Shown here in pieces: positions 8,085 to 16,545 of a stretch of DNA of 40,642 bases. The position numbers were made by a program, and so were the translations under genes. The notes beneath the pieces are model-generated. The model made no database searches, was not told the origin of the DNA, and saw only the letters and a program-made list of their open reading frames with translations. The stretch is from contig NZ_CAKVJA010000024.1 of the NCBI RefSeq assembly GCF_934754925.1, positions 1-40,642 of the forward strand. Direction: 5' to 3'. The DNA comes from an uncultured Clostridium sp. (GTDB taxonomy: Bacteria > Bacillota > Clostridia > Clostridiales > Clostridiaceae). The number at the start of each line of letters is the position of its first letter. Position 1 is the first letter of the stretch.

Positions 8085-9437
8085 TTATTTTTGTGTTAGC
8101 TTTTTTGTTATATCATTTATTGTGTGTTCTAAGCTTTCGTCATTATTTAGAGTTTCTGATATTTTTTCATAAGCATGTATAACAGTTGTATGATCACGCC
8201 CTCCAAATTCCTCGCCAATTTTAGGTAGTGACATGTCTGTAAGCTTTCTGCTTAAATACATAGCTATCTGTCTTGGATATGCTACATTTCTAGTTCTTCT
8301 CTGTGATTTTAGGTCTTCAACTCTTAAATTAAAATAAGCAGCTACTACATCTTGGATTAGATCAATAGTAATGCTTTTATTTTGTTTATTTGAAATTATG
8401 TCCTTTAAAGCTTCTGTAGCTAAATCTACAGTTATTTCTCTGTTTGTTAATGATGAGTAAGCAACTATTCTAATTAATGCACCTTCAAGTTCTCTAATAT
8501 TAGATTTAATTTTTGTTGCTATATAGACCATTACTTCGTTAGGTACATTTAAATTTTCTACATCAGCTTTCTTCTTTAAAATGGCCATTCTTGTTTCGAA
8601 ATCAGGGGCTTGAATATCAGCAATAAGACCCCATTCAAATCTTGAACGTAATCTATCTTCTAAAGTTGGTATTTCCTTAGGTGGCCTATCTGATGATAGA
8701 ATTATTTGCTTGTTAGCTTCATGTAACGTATTAAAGGTATGGAAAAATTCCTCTTGAGTTCTTTCTTTTCCTGCAATGAATTGAATATCATCTATTAACA
8801 GAACATCCACGCTTCTATATTTAGTTCTAAACTCTTCATTCTTATCATCTTTAATAGCATTTATTAATTCGTTTGTAAATTTTTCTGACGAAACATACAC
8901 TACTTTTGCATTTGGATTATTTTGAAGTATATAATGTCCAATTGCATGCATTAAGTGTGTTTTACCTAATCCTACGCCTCCATAGATAAAAAGAGGATTA
9001 TAAGCCTTAGCTGGAGATTCAGCAACAGCAAGAGAGGCAGCATGTGCAAATCTATTACTATTACCTATTACAAAAGAATCAAAAGTATACTTTGGATTTA
9101 ATGTGCTAGACATTTCGTCATTAACTGTAACAGCTATACTATCCTTAGCAGTTTCCTTTTCTTTTTTTTCTTCAGCTTCCTGTATTTCAGAAGCAATTAA
9201 AAACTCTAAATCATAAGTTTTAGAGCAAGCGGCTTCTATTGAATTTATAACTAAATCCTTATATCTTTTTTCCAGTATATCTTGAGTGAAGGAATTAGGG
9301 ACACTGATTTTTATTGTGTTGGCTGATATGCATAGTGGCTCGCAACTTTTAATCCAAGTATTAAAACTAACCTCAGTTAACTCGCCTTTTATTATATTTA
9401 GGGTTTTTTCCCATAATTCTTTAAGCTCAGTCTCCAT
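8085..9437 (-). CDS. dnaA: Chromosomal replication initiator protein DnaA
   Basis: DnaA is the AAA+ initiator that binds DnaA boxes and opens oriC. The 450-aa protein has domain I (1-80), a short charged linker (about 85-110), Walker A GGVGLGKT (153-160) and Walker B LLIDD (213-217). The C-terminal DNA-binding domain carries the signature GGRDHTTVIHAYEKI (412-426). The ATG has a GGAGGAT ribosome binding site. It is flanked on both sides by box clusters, which suggests autoregulation. A TATAAT-like -10 (minus strand, 9478-9473) lies upstream without a clear -35. Confidence 0.98.
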   Translation of the reverse strand: METELKELWEKTLNIIKGELTEVSFNTWIKSCEPLCISANTIKISVPNSFTQDILEKRYKDLVINSIEAACSKTYDLEFLIASEIQEAEEKKEKETAKDSIAVTVNDEMSSTLNPKYTFDSFVIGNSNRFAHAASLAVAESPAKAYNPLFIYGGVGLGKTHLMHAIGHYILQNNPNAKVVYVSSEKFTNELINAIKDDKNEEFRTKYRSVDVLLIDDIQFIAGKERTQEEFFHTFNTLHEANKQIILSSDRPPKEIPTLEDRLRSRFEWGLIADIQAPDFETRMAILKKKADVENLNVPNEVMVYIATKIKSNIRELEGALIRIVAYSSLTNREITVDLATEALKDIISNKQNKSITIDLIQDVVAAYFNLRVEDLKSQRRTRNVAYPRQIAMYLSRKLTDMSLPKIGEEFGGRDHTTVIHAYEKISETLNNDESLEHTINDITKKLTQK

Positions 9438-9584
9438 TATAAGTATCCTCCAAAAAAAGAAATTTTAAAAAAATTATAAACAAGATATCAACAGAATTAT
9501 TAACAGAAAAATGATTATGTTGACAAAGTTGAAAAAGTTAATAACATATTAACATTTTATGTAGATAATATAATATTTATATAT

Positions 9585-9838
9585 TTATCCACAGTTTTGA
9601 ATATTATAAATATAGATATTATTAACAACTAATAAACGTCCTATTTATGACGATAATATGCAAAAAAACTAAAAAGACATAAAAAAATTGAACAAGTTAT
9701 GCACAGATTAATCCACAATTGTGGATAAGTTAAGTTATTCACATATTTATTCACACTTATACTTAATAATATCATAAATCAATATAAGTTATCAATAAGT
9801 TATCCACAAATTTTAAACTGTGAATAACTTTATCAACA
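9585..9838. other. oriC: oriC, upstream part: DnaA-box cluster between dnaA and rpmH
   Basis: Perfect DnaA boxes are at 9585-9593, 9720-9728 and 9800-9808. TTATNCACA-type or one-mismatch sites are at 9697-9705 (TTATGCACA), 9709-9717 (TAATCCACA), 9735-9743 and 9747-9755 (TTATTCACA), 9819-9827 (TGTGAATAA) and 9830-9838 (TTATCAACA). They lie in the 524-nt gap between dnaA and rpmH and correspond to the upstream half of bipartite Bacillus-type origins. The stretch 9438-9584 is AT-rich and should hold the dnaA promoter, but I see no strong consensus there. Confidence 0.9.
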
Positions 9839-9860
9839 GTTTTACGGAATTTAATTCATA

Positions 9861-9889
9861 TTGACAGTAAAAAGGTAAATATATATAAT
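9861..9889 (+). promoter_or_regulatory. rpmH operon promoter
   Basis: Consensus -35 TTGACA (9861-9866), 17-nt spacer, -10 TATAAT (9884-9889). It reads away from the origin into rpmH, starting directly after the last DnaA-box-like site, so DnaA binding could affect it. Confidence 0.88.
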
Positions 9890-9961
9890 AATAAAGTAAC
9901 TTTAATTCGAGAAATATAGTTTTTACTATAAAATAAATCACTCAAAGGGGGTGTATTTCGA

Positions 9962-10096
9962 ATGTTCATGACATACCAACCAAAAAAGAGACAAAGAAAA
10001 AAAGAACATGGTTTCAGAAAAAGAATGAGCACTGCTTCAGGAAGAACTGTTCTTAAGAGAAGAAGACAAAAAGGTAGAAAAAAATTAACAGCATAA
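9962..10096 (+). CDS. rpmH: 50S ribosomal protein bL34
   Basis: This 44-aa very basic protein starts MFMTYQPKKRQRKKEHGF and ends GRKKLTA, the standard bL34 sequence. bL34 is a late-assembling component of the large ribosomal subunit. The start ATG follows AAAGGGGGTG at a 9-11 nt distance. It is the first gene after the consensus promoter at 9861 and lies next to oriC, as in nearly all bacteria. A small stem with a T-run follows and may reduce read-through into rnpA. Confidence 0.97.
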   Translation: MFMTYQPKKRQRKKEHGFRKRMSTASGRTVLKRRRQKGRKKLTA

Positions 10097-10097
10097 G

Positions 10098-10120
10098 GGC
10101 CGCACTTTGTGGCCTTTTTT
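10098..10120 (+). terminator. Possible attenuator between rpmH and rnpA
   Basis: GGCC and CAC pair with GTG and GGCC around a short loop, with one bulged G, followed by TTTTTT. The stem is short and imperfect, so partial termination is more likely than full. It would lower rnpA expression relative to the abundant bL34. Confidence 0.5.
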
Positions 10121-10160
10121 CTGCAAATGCAGGAATTTTAAGGAGAGTTTATTAAAACTT

Positions 10161-10514
10161 ATGATATATAAATTAAGAAAAAATACAGAATTTAGACTTG
10201 TTTACAGAAGAGGAAAGTCTTATGCTAACAAGCTATTAGTTTTATATGTTTTCAATAATAAGAAGAATATAAATGAAGAAAACCTACAATATAATAAGGT
10301 AGGGATTTCAGTAAGTAAGAAGGTTGGAAATAGCGTAGTTAGAAGTAGAAGCAAAAGACTTATATATGAAAGTTATAGATTAAATATAAAAGATGTTAAA
10401 ACTGGATATGATTTTGTTTTTGTAGCAAGAAGTGCTATAAATGAAAAAAAATATAGCGATGTAGAAGCTGCTATGATAAACTTATTTAAAAAGGCAGGAA
10501 TATATTTGCAATGA
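10161..10514 (+). CDS. rnpA: Ribonuclease P protein component
   Basis: RnpA is the protein subunit of RNase P, which, with its catalytic RNA, trims the 5' leader of tRNA precursors. The 117-aa product has LRKNTEFRLVYRRGKSYANK near the start and the RNR-type motif in a diverged form (KKVGNSVVRSRSKRLIYES). The open frame extends to 10107, but that part overlaps the rpmH attenuator. The ATG at 10161 gives the family N-terminus. Its nearest ribosome binding site, AAGGAGAG (10140-10147), is unusually far (13-15 nt), which may keep expression low. It overlaps yidD by 4 nt. Confidence 0.93.
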   Translation: MIYKLRKNTEFRLVYRRGKSYANKLLVLYVFNNKKNINEENLQYNKVGISVSKKVGNSVVRSRSKRLIYESYRLNIKDVKTGYDFVFVARSAINEKKYSDVEAAMINLFKKAGIYLQ

Positions 10515-10723
10515 AAAAATTGATTTTATCAATTATAAAATTATATCAAAAGTATTATTCTCCTATGCGACCAAGAAGATGTATATTTGTTCCTACATGT
10601 TCTCAGTATGCAGTTGAAGCTATTACTAAATACGGTGCTTTAAAAGGAGGATTTTTATCTATAAAAAGGATTTTAAGGTGTAATCCTTTTAATAAAAACG
10701 GGGGATATGATCCGGTGAAATAA
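10511..10723 (+). CDS. yidD: Membrane protein insertion efficiency factor YidD
   Basis: This 70-aa protein has the conserved YidD core: YQKYYSP, then RCIFVPTCSQYAVEAI, KGGFLSIKRILRCNPF and GGYDPV. Family members are small membrane-associated proteins that help YidC and Sec insert proteins into the membrane. The ATG overlaps the rnpA stop (ATGA), so translation is probably coupled. yidC begins 13 nt downstream. The rpmH-rnpA-yidD-yidC-khpB order is conserved across Firmicutes. Confidence 0.95.
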   Translation: MKKLILSIIKLYQKYYSPMRPRRCIFVPTCSQYAVEAITKYGALKGGFLSIKRILRCNPFNKNGGYDPVK

Positions 10724-10736
10724 GGAGGCTATTAGA

Positions 10737-11504
10737 ATGTGGAATGCGATAGTAAATGTAATGACGAAGATGTTCGATGCTTTACATAATTTAATTATAG
10801 CATTAGGGGTACCAGAACATGCAGAAGGGGTTTCATATGTATTAGCAATAATATTATTTACTGCAATAATTAGATTATTAATCTTACCTCTTAATATTAA
10901 ATCAACGAAATCAAATGCAAAAATGCAAGAAATTCAACCAGAAATGAAAAAACTTCAAGCAAAGTATGCAAATGATCCACAAAAATTACAATTAGAGACT
11001 TCTAAATTAATGAAGGAAAATAATGTTAGTATGTTTGGTGGATGTCTACCAGCATTATTACCTTTACCAATATTGGTTGCTTTATATGGAGTGTTTAGAA
11101 ATATAACAGCAACACCTGGGGCAGATACATCATTCTTATTTATTCCAGATATTTTTGCTCTTCCAAGTGGAATTAGCTTTGTTTCTATAATATTAGCAAT
11201 ATTAGCTGCATTAAGCACTTATATACCATCATTATTATTAAGCAAATCAATGCCACAACAAGAAGGCGGAATGAATATGAGTACTATGAACATAGTTATG
11301 TCAGGTATGATGGGATTCATGGCACTTCAATTCCAACCAATATTAATAATTTATTGGATAACTGGTGGAGTAATTCAATTAATACAAACATATTTCTTAA
11401 ATTATTTACCAGCAGTTAAGAAGAAAAAAATTGAAGAAGAAAAGGCAGAGAAAGCTAAAATTCAAAAAGCTAAAAAATCTACACCAAAAACTAAAAAGAG
11501 ATAA
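10737..11504 (+). CDS. yidC: Membrane protein insertase YidC
   Basis: YidC/OxaA inserts and folds membrane proteins. The 255-aa protein is the short Gram-positive form without the large periplasmic domain of proteobacteria. About five hydrophobic segments are visible (around 34-52, 103-118, 142-160, 180-196 and 200-218). The groove arginine is Arg46 (TAIIRLLILPL). The tail is highly basic (from about 226, KKKKIEEEK to KKSTPKTKKR), as needed for ribosome contact. No lipoprotein signal with a lipobox cysteine is seen at the N-terminus, unlike Bacillus SpoIIIJ. It has an AAGGAGG ribosome binding site and lies between yidD and khpB. Confidence 0.95.
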   Translation: MWNAIVNVMTKMFDALHNLIIALGVPEHAEGVSYVLAIILFTAIIRLLILPLNIKSTKSNAKMQEIQPEMKKLQAKYANDPQKLQLETSKLMKENNVSMFGGCLPALLPLPILVALYGVFRNITATPGADTSFLFIPDIFALPSGISFVSIILAILAALSTYIPSLLLSKSMPQQEGGMNMSTMNIVMSGMMGFMALQFQPILIIYWITGGVIQLIQTYFLNYLPAVKKKKIEEEKAEKAKIQKAKKSTPKTKKR

Positions 11505-11534
11505 TTATCATATTTTCTAGGTGGTGAATAGGGT

Positions 11535-12158
11535 ATGAAAGTAATTGAAATGACTGGTAAAACAGTTGAGGAAGCTTTAAGTCATGCTTTAAATGAGTTA
11601 AAGTTAACAAAAGATAAAGTTGATGTTGAAATAATTGATGAGGGTAGTAAGGGACTATTTAATTTAATTGGTGCAAAACCTGCTAAAATTAAGGTTACTA
11701 CAAAACCAGACTCTTTAGATGATGCAAAAACATTTTTAGTTAATGTTTTAAACTCTATGAATATAGAGGCAGATATTGATATTAAAGAGGAGAATGATCT
11801 TATTAAGATTAATTTAAGTGGAGCTAAAATGGGCTTAGTAATAGGGTATAGGGGTGAGACATTAGATTCACTTCAATATTTAGTTTCATTAGTAGTTAAT
11901 AAGAATCATGATAATCCATATAAAAGGGTCGTTTTAGATGCAGAAAATTACAGACATAAAAGAGAAGAAACTTTAATAAAGGTAGCTCAAAAAACTGCTT
12001 TTAAAGTTAAGAAGTCTGGAAGGCCATATAAATTAGAACCTATGAATCCTTATGAAAGAAGAATTATTCATTCAGCACTACAAGAATATACTGATATTAA
12101 CACATATAGTGAAGGTGAAGAACCTTTCAGAAGAATTGTTATAAGTTTAAAAAAATAA
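11535..12158 (+). CDS. khpB: RNA-binding protein KhpB (Jag/EloR)
   Basis: The 207-aa protein has three parts. The Jag_N domain (1-55) includes GSKGLFNLIGAKPAKI. A KH domain follows with the GxxG loop IGYRG at 103-107. The C-terminal R3H domain has Arg175 and His179 (RRIIH). KhpB pairs with KhpA to bind many RNAs and influences cell elongation in streptococci. It is the last gene of the rpmH unit, followed by a strong terminator. The ribosome binding site AGGTGGTGA precedes the ATG. Confidence 0.93.
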   Translation: MKVIEMTGKTVEEALSHALNELKLTKDKVDVEIIDEGSKGLFNLIGAKPAKIKVTTKPDSLDDAKTFLVNVLNSMNIEADIDIKEENDLIKINLSGAKMGLVIGYRGETLDSLQYLVSLVVNKNHDNPYKRVVLDAENYRHKREETLIKVAQKTAFKVKKSGRPYKLEPMNPYERRIIHSALQEYTDINTYSEGEEPFRRIVISLKK

Positions 12159-12195
12159 TAAGAGAAAGCCTGGTTTAGGCTTTCTCTTATTTTTT
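12157..12195 (+). terminator. Terminator of the rpmH-khpB operon
   Basis: A perfect 14-bp stem (12157-12170 with 12178-12191, AATAAGAGAAAGCC) with a 7-nt loop, then TTTTT. It overlaps the khpB stop. Confidence 0.92.
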
Positions 12196-12201
12196 ATAAT
12201 T

Positions 12202-12230
12202 TTGACTTATATAAAATTGTTTTGTAAAAT
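12202..12230 (+). promoter_or_regulatory. Probable mnmE promoter
   Basis: -35 TTGACT (12202-12207), 17-nt spacer, -10 TAAAAT (12225-12230). The untranslated leader would be about 125 nt. It contains a single DnaA-box-like site TTATCCACT (12329-12337). Confidence 0.65.
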
Positions 12231-12361
12231 GAATAATATCGAAAATAGGGCATAAGAATTAAAAAAGGTAAATAAGGATAGAATTTAAATATACATATAA
12301 TAATAGTGACAATTTTTAATGTAGAAATTTATCCACTTGTCACTAAAATGTGGAGGATAAA

Positions 12362-13741
12362 ATGAAAGAATTTGATACAATATGTGCGATAGCTACGGCC
12401 TTAGGAGAAGGTGGTATCGCAATTATAAGAATATCTGGGGATAAGGCATTAGATATAGCATCAAAAATATTTAAAGCTAAGAATAATGATGATATAAAAA
12501 GTATGAAACCTTATACAATGAAGTATGGTCATATATATGATATAGAAACTAATGATTTAATTGATGAAGTAATAATTAGCTTTATGAAAGGGCCAAGAAG
12601 TTTTACAGCAGAAGATACAATAGAAATAAACTGTCATGGTGGTGTAGTATCTACAAATAAGGTGTTAGAGACTGTAATTAAAGCTGGTGCTAGGCTTGCG
12701 GAACCAGGGGAATTTACTAAAAGAGCATTTTTAAATGGTAGAATAGATTTATCACAAGCAGAAGCTGTTATGGATATAATAACTGCTAAAACAGACTTAG
12801 CAATGAAGTCAGCTTTAATGCAAAGTACAGGATATTTATCTAGAGAAATTAATAGATTAAGAGAATATATGTTAAATGTATTAGCATTAGTTGAATTTGC
12901 GGTAGATTTTACAGAAGATGATGAGGAAGTAGATCCAAGTATTCCTTTAAAAGTTGGAGAAAGTTTAGAAAAGGCTATAAGTGAAATGAAAGTTCTTTTA
13001 AAAAATGCCGATGAAGGAAAACTTATTAGAGAAGGTTTAAGTCTTGCTATAGTTGGAAAACCAAATGTAGGAAAGTCATCCTTATTAAATGCTTTATTAA
13101 GAGAAAAGAGAGCAATAGTAACTGATATTGCAGGAACTACAAGAGATATAATTGAAGAGTACATAAACTTAGATGGTATTCCAGTTAAAATAATTGATAC
13201 AGCAGGTATTAGAGAAACTGAGGATGTTGTTGAAAGAATTGGAGTAGAAAGATCTAGAGAAAAAATTCAAGAAGCTGATTTAGTTTTATTAGTTCTTGAT
13301 TCATCAAGAGAGTTAGATGATGAAGATAGAGAAATTATAGAGTCAGTTGGTAATAAAAAATGTATTGTTATATTAAATAAAATGGATTTGGAATCTAGGA
13401 TTGATGAAGAAATGATAAATAGCTTTGAAAATATAATTAAAGTATCAGCTAAGGAAGAACTGGGATTAGATAATTTAAAGAAAGAAATAAAAGAATTATT
13501 CTTTAGTGGAAAAATTGATACTGAAAGCTTAATAATATCTAATTCAAGACATAAGCAAGCATTATTTAGAGCATTAGAAAATGCAGAAAATGCATTAAAT
13601 AGAGTAAGAATGAATGAGTATTTAGATTTAATATCTATTTTTGTAACATCATCTTTAAGAGCTCTAAATGAAATTACAGGAGATGAATTAGAAGAGGATT
13701 TAGTAAATAAAATATTTGGAGATTTCTGTGTAGGAAAGTAG
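12362..13741 (+). CDS. mnmE: tRNA modification GTPase MnmE
   Basis: With MnmG, MnmE installs the cmnm5 or nm5 group on U34 of tRNAs reading split codon boxes. The 459-aa protein has the N-terminal folate-binding domain (1-120), a helical domain and an inserted G domain. G1 is GKPNVGKSS (232-240), G2 is GTTRD (258-262) and G3 is DTAG (279-282), and NKMD follows. It ends in the functional CVGK motif (Cys456). An in-frame GTG at 12350 overlaps the ribosome binding site GGAGG, so the ATG at 12362 is preferred. mnmG follows after 9 nt, so the two partners are co-transcribed. Confidence 0.97.
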   Translation: MKEFDTICAIATALGEGGIAIIRISGDKALDIASKIFKAKNNDDIKSMKPYTMKYGHIYDIETNDLIDEVIISFMKGPRSFTAEDTIEINCHGGVVSTNKVLETVIKAGARLAEPGEFTKRAFLNGRIDLSQAEAVMDIITAKTDLAMKSALMQSTGYLSREINRLREYMLNVLALVEFAVDFTEDDEEVDPSIPLKVGESLEKAISEMKVLLKNADEGKLIREGLSLAIVGKPNVGKSSLLNALLREKRAIVTDIAGTTRDIIEEYINLDGIPVKIIDTAGIRETEDVVERIGVERSREKIQEADLVLLVLDSSRELDDEDREIIESVGNKKCIVILNKMDLESRIDEEMINSFENIIKVSAKEELGLDNLKKEIKELFFSGKIDTESLIISNSRHKQALFRALENAENALNRVRMNEYLDLISIFVTSSLRALNEITGDELEEDLVNKIFGDFCVGK

Positions 13742-13750
13742 GAGTAGAAA

Positions 13751-15640
13751 ATGAGATATAATTCAGGAGAATACGACGTAATTGTAGTTGGTGCAGGTCA
13801 TGCTGGATGTGAAGCAGGGCTTGCTTCAGCTAGAATGGGATTAAAGACATTAGTATGTACATTAAATCTTGATGCAATTGGTTTAATGCCTTGTAATCCT
13901 AATATAGGAGGTACAGCAAAAGGTCACTTAGTAAGAGAAGTTGATGCATTAGGTGGAGAAATGGGGATAAATATTGACCACACATTTATTCAATCAAGAA
14001 TGTTAAATACATCTAAAGGACCAGCAGTACATTCTTTAAGAGCACAAGCTGATAGAAAAAAATATCAAAATAGAATGAAAAATGTTCTAGAAAATCAAGA
14101 AAATTTAGAAGTTAGACAATTAGAAGTTATTGATATTGAAGTTGAAGATGGAAAAGTTGTTGGAGTTTTAACTAAGAATGGTGCTTTCTTTAAGTGTAAA
14201 GCTATAGTTTTGACAACAGGTACATATTTAAGAGCGAGAATAATAATTGGAGATGTAACTTACAATAGTGGTCCAAATGGATTAGCAGCAGCTAATGAGT
14301 TAACACAACGCTTAATGGATCTTGGAATAGAAATGAGAAGATTTAAGACTGGAACTCCAGCAAGAATTAACAAGAGATCTGTAGACTTTTCAAAAATGAT
14401 TGAACAACCTGGAGATAAAAAAATAGTTCCATTTTCATTTATGCATGACAATATAGAGAGAGAACAAGTTTCTTGTTGGTTAACTTATACTAATGAAGAA
14501 ACACATAATATTATAAAGGAAAATATAGATAGATCTCCTATGTATAATGGTAGTATTGAAGGTGTTGGACCAAGATATTGTCCATCTATAGAAGATAAAG
14601 TAATGAAATTCCCGGATAAAAATAGACATCAGATATTTATAGAGCCAGAAGGTGAAGATACATTAGAAATGTATGTTGGAGGAATGTCATCATCATTACC
14701 AGAAGATGTTCAAGTAAAAATGTATAGAACATTAGAAGGATTAGAGAATGTAGAATTATTAAGAACTGCCTATGCTATAGAATATGATTCAATAGATCCA
14801 ACTCAATTAAAACCAACGTTAGAATTTAAAACAATAGAAGGTTTATATGGGGCAGGACAGTTAAATGGTAGCTCTGGATATGAAGAAGCTGCTGCACAAG
14901 GAATTGTTGCAGGTATAAATGCTGCATTAAAAATTAAAGGTGAAGAACCAATGATATTAACACGTTCTGATGCATATGCAGGTGTTTTAATTGATGATTT
15001 AGTAACTAAGGGTACTAATGAACCTTATAGAATGATGACATCTAGAGCAGAATATAGACTATTATTAAGACAAGATAATGCTGATTTTAGATTAACTGAA
15101 ATAGGAAGAAAAGTTGGTCTAGTAAGTGATGAGAGATATAATAGATTCTTAAATAGAAAATCTAATATAGAAAATGAAGTTGAAAGATTAAAGAATTTAC
15201 AGATAACTAACAAGAGAGAGAATAATGAATTCTTAGTATCACTTAATTCTACAGAACTTAAGAAACCAATAAGTATGTATGAATTAATTAAAAGACCAGA
15301 ATTAGATTATTTCATGTTAGCACCATTAGATCCAGAAAGACCAGAGTATACAGATGATATTGGTGAACAAGTTAATATTATAGCTAAATATGAAGGATAT
15401 ATAGCTAGCCAATTAGATCAAGTTAATCAATTTAAAAAGTTTGAGAAAAAGTTATTACCAGAGAATATAGATTATAGTGATGTAAAAGGCTTAAGAGTAG
15501 AAGCTATTCAAAAATTAAGTGCAATAAGACCGGTAAGTATAGGTCAAGCATCAAGAATATCTGGGGTATCTCCAGCTGATATATCAGTTTTATTAATATA
15601 TTTAGAACATCAATATAAGAAAAATAAGCAGGAGGACTAA
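13751..15640 (+). CDS. mnmG: tRNA uridine-5-carboxymethylaminomethyl(34) synthase subunit MnmG
   Basis: MnmG (GidA) is the FAD- and NADH-dependent partner of MnmE. The 629-aa protein has the FAD-binding GAGHAG (14-19) in VVGAGHAGCEAGLA, the conserved GCNPNIGGTAKGH-like segment (here MPCNPNIGGTAKGHLV), LKPTLEFK and GQLNGSSGYEEAAAQGI, and the C-terminal helical domain that binds MnmE. Length is typical. It starts 9 nt after mnmE, and rsmG follows 2 nt after its stop. Confidence 0.98.
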   Translation: MRYNSGEYDVIVVGAGHAGCEAGLASARMGLKTLVCTLNLDAIGLMPCNPNIGGTAKGHLVREVDALGGEMGINIDHTFIQSRMLNTSKGPAVHSLRAQADRKKYQNRMKNVLENQENLEVRQLEVIDIEVEDGKVVGVLTKNGAFFKCKAIVLTTGTYLRARIIIGDVTYNSGPNGLAAANELTQRLMDLGIEMRRFKTGTPARINKRSVDFSKMIEQPGDKKIVPFSFMHDNIEREQVSCWLTYTNEETHNIIKENIDRSPMYNGSIEGVGPRYCPSIEDKVMKFPDKNRHQIFIEPEGEDTLEMYVGGMSSSLPEDVQVKMYRTLEGLENVELLRTAYAIEYDSIDPTQLKPTLEFKTIEGLYGAGQLNGSSGYEEAAAQGIVAGINAALKIKGEEPMILTRSDAYAGVLIDDLVTKGTNEPYRMMTSRAEYRLLLRQDNADFRLTEIGRKVGLVSDERYNRFLNRKSNIENEVERLKNLQITNKRENNEFLVSLNSTELKKPISMYELIKRPELDYFMLAPLDPERPEYTDDIGEQVNIIAKYEGYIASQLDQVNQFKKFEKKLLPENIDYSDVKGLRVEAIQKLSAIRPVSIGQASRISGVSPADISVLLIYLEHQYKKNKQED

Positions 15641-15642
15641 GA

Positions 15643-16362
15643 ATGGAATTTTTTGAATTAATGAAGACAGCTTCAAATGATGCAGGACTAGAATTTACAG
15701 AAGTGCAATATGAGCAATTTATTAAATATATGAGACTTCTTCAAGAATGGAATGAAAAAATAAATCTAACAGCTATAACAGAAGATGAGGATGTTGTTAA
15801 AAAACATTTTATAGATTGTATTAAAGCTTTTAAGTCAGAGCCAATAAAGAATGCTAAAACTATAATAGATGTTGGAACTGGTGCTGGTTTTCCAGGACTT
15901 CCAATTGCAATTATGAATCCAAATGTAGAAGTAACTCTTTTAGATTCATTAAATAAAAGAATTAACTTTTTAAATCTTGTAATTAGAGAACTTGGTTTAA
16001 ATAATGTAACAACAATTCATTCTAGAGCAGAAGATGGAGCTAGAAAACCGGAATTAAGAGAAAAATTTGATGTTGCAACATCAAGGGCTGTAGCCAATAT
16101 GGCAGTTTTATCTGAATTTTGCATGCCGTATGTAAAAAAAGGCGGTTATTTTGTAGCATTAAAGGGGCCTGCTATTGATGAGGAACTTGAAAATGGAAGT
16201 AATGCTATAAAGATATTAGGTGGAGAATTAAAGGGAATAATAGAAGTATCTATTGAGGAAACTGATTTAAAGCATAATATAGTAGAAGTAAAGAAGGTAA
16301 AGTCTTGTCCAAAAACTTATCCTAGAAAAGCAGGAACTGTCAATAAAAAGCCTTTACAATAG
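15643..16362 (+). CDS. rsmG: 16S rRNA (guanine(527)-N7)-methyltransferase
   Basis: RsmG (GidB) methylates N7 of G527 in 16S rRNA using S-adenosylmethionine. Loss of this activity gives low-level streptomycin resistance in other bacteria. The 239-aa protein has the SAM-binding loop DVGTGAGFPG (76-85), the family segment LLQEWNEKINLTAI near the start and SRAVANM. Its ribosome binding site (GGAGGA) lies in the end of mnmG and the start is 2 nt beyond the mnmG stop, so translation is probably coupled. The 183-nt gap to noc has no confident promoter call. Confidence 0.97.
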   Translation: MEFFELMKTASNDAGLEFTEVQYEQFIKYMRLLQEWNEKINLTAITEDEDVVKKHFIDCIKAFKSEPIKNAKTIIDVGTGAGFPGLPIAIMNPNVEVTLLDSLNKRINFLNLVIRELGLNNVTTIHSRAEDGARKPELREKFDVATSRAVANMAVLSEFCMPYVKKGGYFVALKGPAIDEELENGSNAIKILGGELKGIIEVSIEETDLKHNIVEVKKVKSCPKTYPRKAGTVNKKPLQ

Positions 16363-16545
16363 TGATAGATAGAAGATAAAATTATTTTATGGAAATAATA
16401 TGAATTTATAACAAATAAGTTAAAAATGTAATAATAAACGTTAAATTATTTACTATAGAATATATAAAAATAAATAGCATAAATAATGTTGATAAAATAT
16501 GGAATAACTTGTTGATTAACAAATTATGAGGGATGGTCGTACAGT

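Noticed and set aside
12634..13164. 176-aa open frame antisense to mnmE
   Set aside because: It is a shadow of a well-conserved gene, with no ribosome binding site and a serine-rich translation typical of reverse frames.
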